Shown: positions 5,954 to 6,672 of the stretch, in pieces | Layout: each line of letters starts with the position of its first letter | Numbering within the stretch: the first letter of the stretch is position 1 | Assembly (NCBI GenBank): GCA_964507305.1 | Contig: CAZDPQ010000138.1 | Location: 1-6,672 of the forward strand | DNA: 6,672 nucleotides | Direction of reading: 5' to 3' | From: JAQVYV01 sp964507305 | GTDB taxonomy: Bacteria > Bacillota > Clostridia > Saccharofermentanales > UBA5734 | Position numbers and translations under genes: made by a program | The notes under the pieces: model-generated | The model's database searches: none | What the model was told of the DNA's origin: nothing | Seen by the model: the letters and a program-made list of their open reading frames with translations, nothing else

Positions 5954-6659
5954 CATCGATTACGGCCCGATCCGCGACAACTGCCGCAAAGTCCTCGAAA
6001 GGGTCGCCGGCGTGGCTGCTTCGTGCGGGAGAGATCCCGCGGAGATCACGGTGATCGGGGTGTCGAAGCTGCACCCCCCGGAAGCGGCCATGGCGGCTGT
6101 GCGCGCAGGGCTTGCCGACCTCGGGGAAAACAGGACGGATGAACTGTGCATGAAGATCCGGCGGCTGCGGGAAGAAGGATTGTACCCTTCCTGGCATATG
6201 ATCGGCACGCTCCAGCGCCGCAAAGTCCGGGATATCATCGGCAAGGTAAGCCTCATCCATTCGGCGGACCGTACCGAGCTGCTCGATGAGATTTCGGCGC
6301 GATCTCTCGCGGCAGGCATCGTTACGCCCGTTTTGCTTGAGGTCAACGCATCGGGGGAGGCGAGCAAGCACGGATTTTCACCGGACAAGACGGAGGACTT
6401 GATCGCCGCATTGTCCGCCGGACGCCCCGGCATTCTCGTGCGCGGCCTGATGACCATGGCTCCGCTGACGGAAGACGAGCGGATCCCGGACCTCGTTTTC
6501 GCGAAGACGCAGGAGCTGTTCGAATTGCTCCGTTCGGGCGGCGCAGGCGCCGGTTTCGATATTCTCTCCATGGGGATGAGCAACGACTATCCCGCCGCGA
6601 TCCGGCGCGGTTCTACGCATGTCCGCATCGGGACAGCCATTTTCGGCAGTCGGCCGTAA
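5946..6659 (+). CDS. yggS: YggS/YlmE-family PLP homeostasis protein (PLPBP)
   Basis: Cytoplasmic pyridoxal-phosphate-binding protein with an alanine-racemase-like TIM-barrel fold. It has no known catalytic activity and buffers PLP and keeps amino-acid/keto-acid pools balanced. The 237 residues match the family length. Signatures are in order: IGVSKLHPPE (37-46) with K41 as the PLP lysine, LGENRTDEL (59-67), WHMIGTLQRRKV (83-94), LEVNASGEASKHG (131-143), RGLMTMAPL (166-174), LSMGMSNDYPAAI (207-219) and GSTHVRIGTAIFG (222-234). The Ser and Arg/Gly-Ser-Thr residues of the last two motifs are expected to hold the PLP phosphate. The start is GTG at 5946, with GGGGAG (5933-5938) seven bases upstream, inside the end of the HlyD-like gene, so coupling is likely. 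In many Gram-positives this gene (ylmE) precedes sepF and other division genes. Confidence 0.95.
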   Translation: MDSIDYGPIRDNCRKVLERVAGVAASCGRDPAEITVIGVSKLHPPEAAMAAVRAGLADLGENRTDELCMKIRRLREEGLYPSWHMIGTLQRRKVRDIIGKVSLIHSADRTELLDEISARSLAAGIVTPVLLEVNASGEASKHGFSPDKTEDLIAALSAGRPGILVRGLMTMAPLTEDERIPDLVFAKTQELFELLRSGGAGAGFDILSMGMSNDYPAAIRRGSTHVRIGTAIFGSRP

Positions 6660-6672
6660 TGGATTTTACGGG
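6659..6672 (+). CDS. Possible start of a further gene (partial)
   Basis: The yggS stop TAA overlaps an ATG (TAATG, ATG at 6659-6661), followed by codons for Asp-Phe-Thr before the window ends. Every other junction in this operon is tight or overlapping, so another coupled gene is plausible, and sepF or another ylm-cluster gene would be the usual neighbour. There is no clear GGAGG upstream, and four codons are too few to identify a product. Confidence 0.3.

Overview
The window looks like chromosomal DNA from an anaerobic member of the Bacillota, probably a high-GC Clostridia relative. Three things point that way: an oxygen-sensitive ferredoxin-dependent 2-oxoacid oxidoreductase (IorAB), strong GGAGG-type ribosome binding sites before almost every gene, and a gene pair (HlyD-like membrane protein then YggS) that in clostridia commonly sits at the edge of the sepF/ylm division cluster. 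The DNA is visibly GC-rich with G/C-dominated third codon positions, so long open frames on the wrong strand or frame are common and were disregarded. The lineage is an inference from gene content only.

Layout. At the left edge a tRNA-Leu (GAG anticodon) lies on the minus strand, driven by a near-consensus promoter (TTGACA-18-TATAAT). Bases 103-343 are a divergent intergenic region. It holds the tRNA promoter, a candidate plus-strand promoter whose -10 lies inside a 13-bp perfect palindrome (TGGTATcATACCA), and an 18-bp direct repeat whose second copy supplies the ribosome binding site of the first gene. From 344 to the right edge everything is on the plus strand and tightly packed: iorA, iorB, a tandem-ACT-domain protein, a methionine gamma-lyase/YnbB-family PLP enzyme, a single-pass HlyD-like protein, yggS, and possibly the first codons of a further gene that overlaps the yggS stop codon.

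How the genes may work together. IorA and IorB form the two-subunit indolepyruvate ferredoxin oxidoreductase, which turns aryl 2-oxoacids from amino-acid transamination into acyl-CoA, CO2 and reduced ferredoxin. The small ACT protein probably senses an amino acid. It is preceded by its own candidate extended -10 promoter, built over the iorB stop codon, and by a 16-bp perfect palindrome. It is translationally coupled (TTGA overlap) to the PLP lyase, so the ACT protein may regulate or report on sulfur/aryl amino-acid breakdown. The last two genes, HlyD-like and yggS (PLP homeostasis), are probably core chromosomal genes joined to the same transcription unit.

All genes appear intact. I found no mobile element, CRISPR array or defence system. 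The individual families are known; the more unusual points are the regulatory architecture, the direct IorAB-ACT-lyase arrangement without a phenylacetate-CoA ligase gene between, and the HlyD-like protein that has no transporter beside it in the window.
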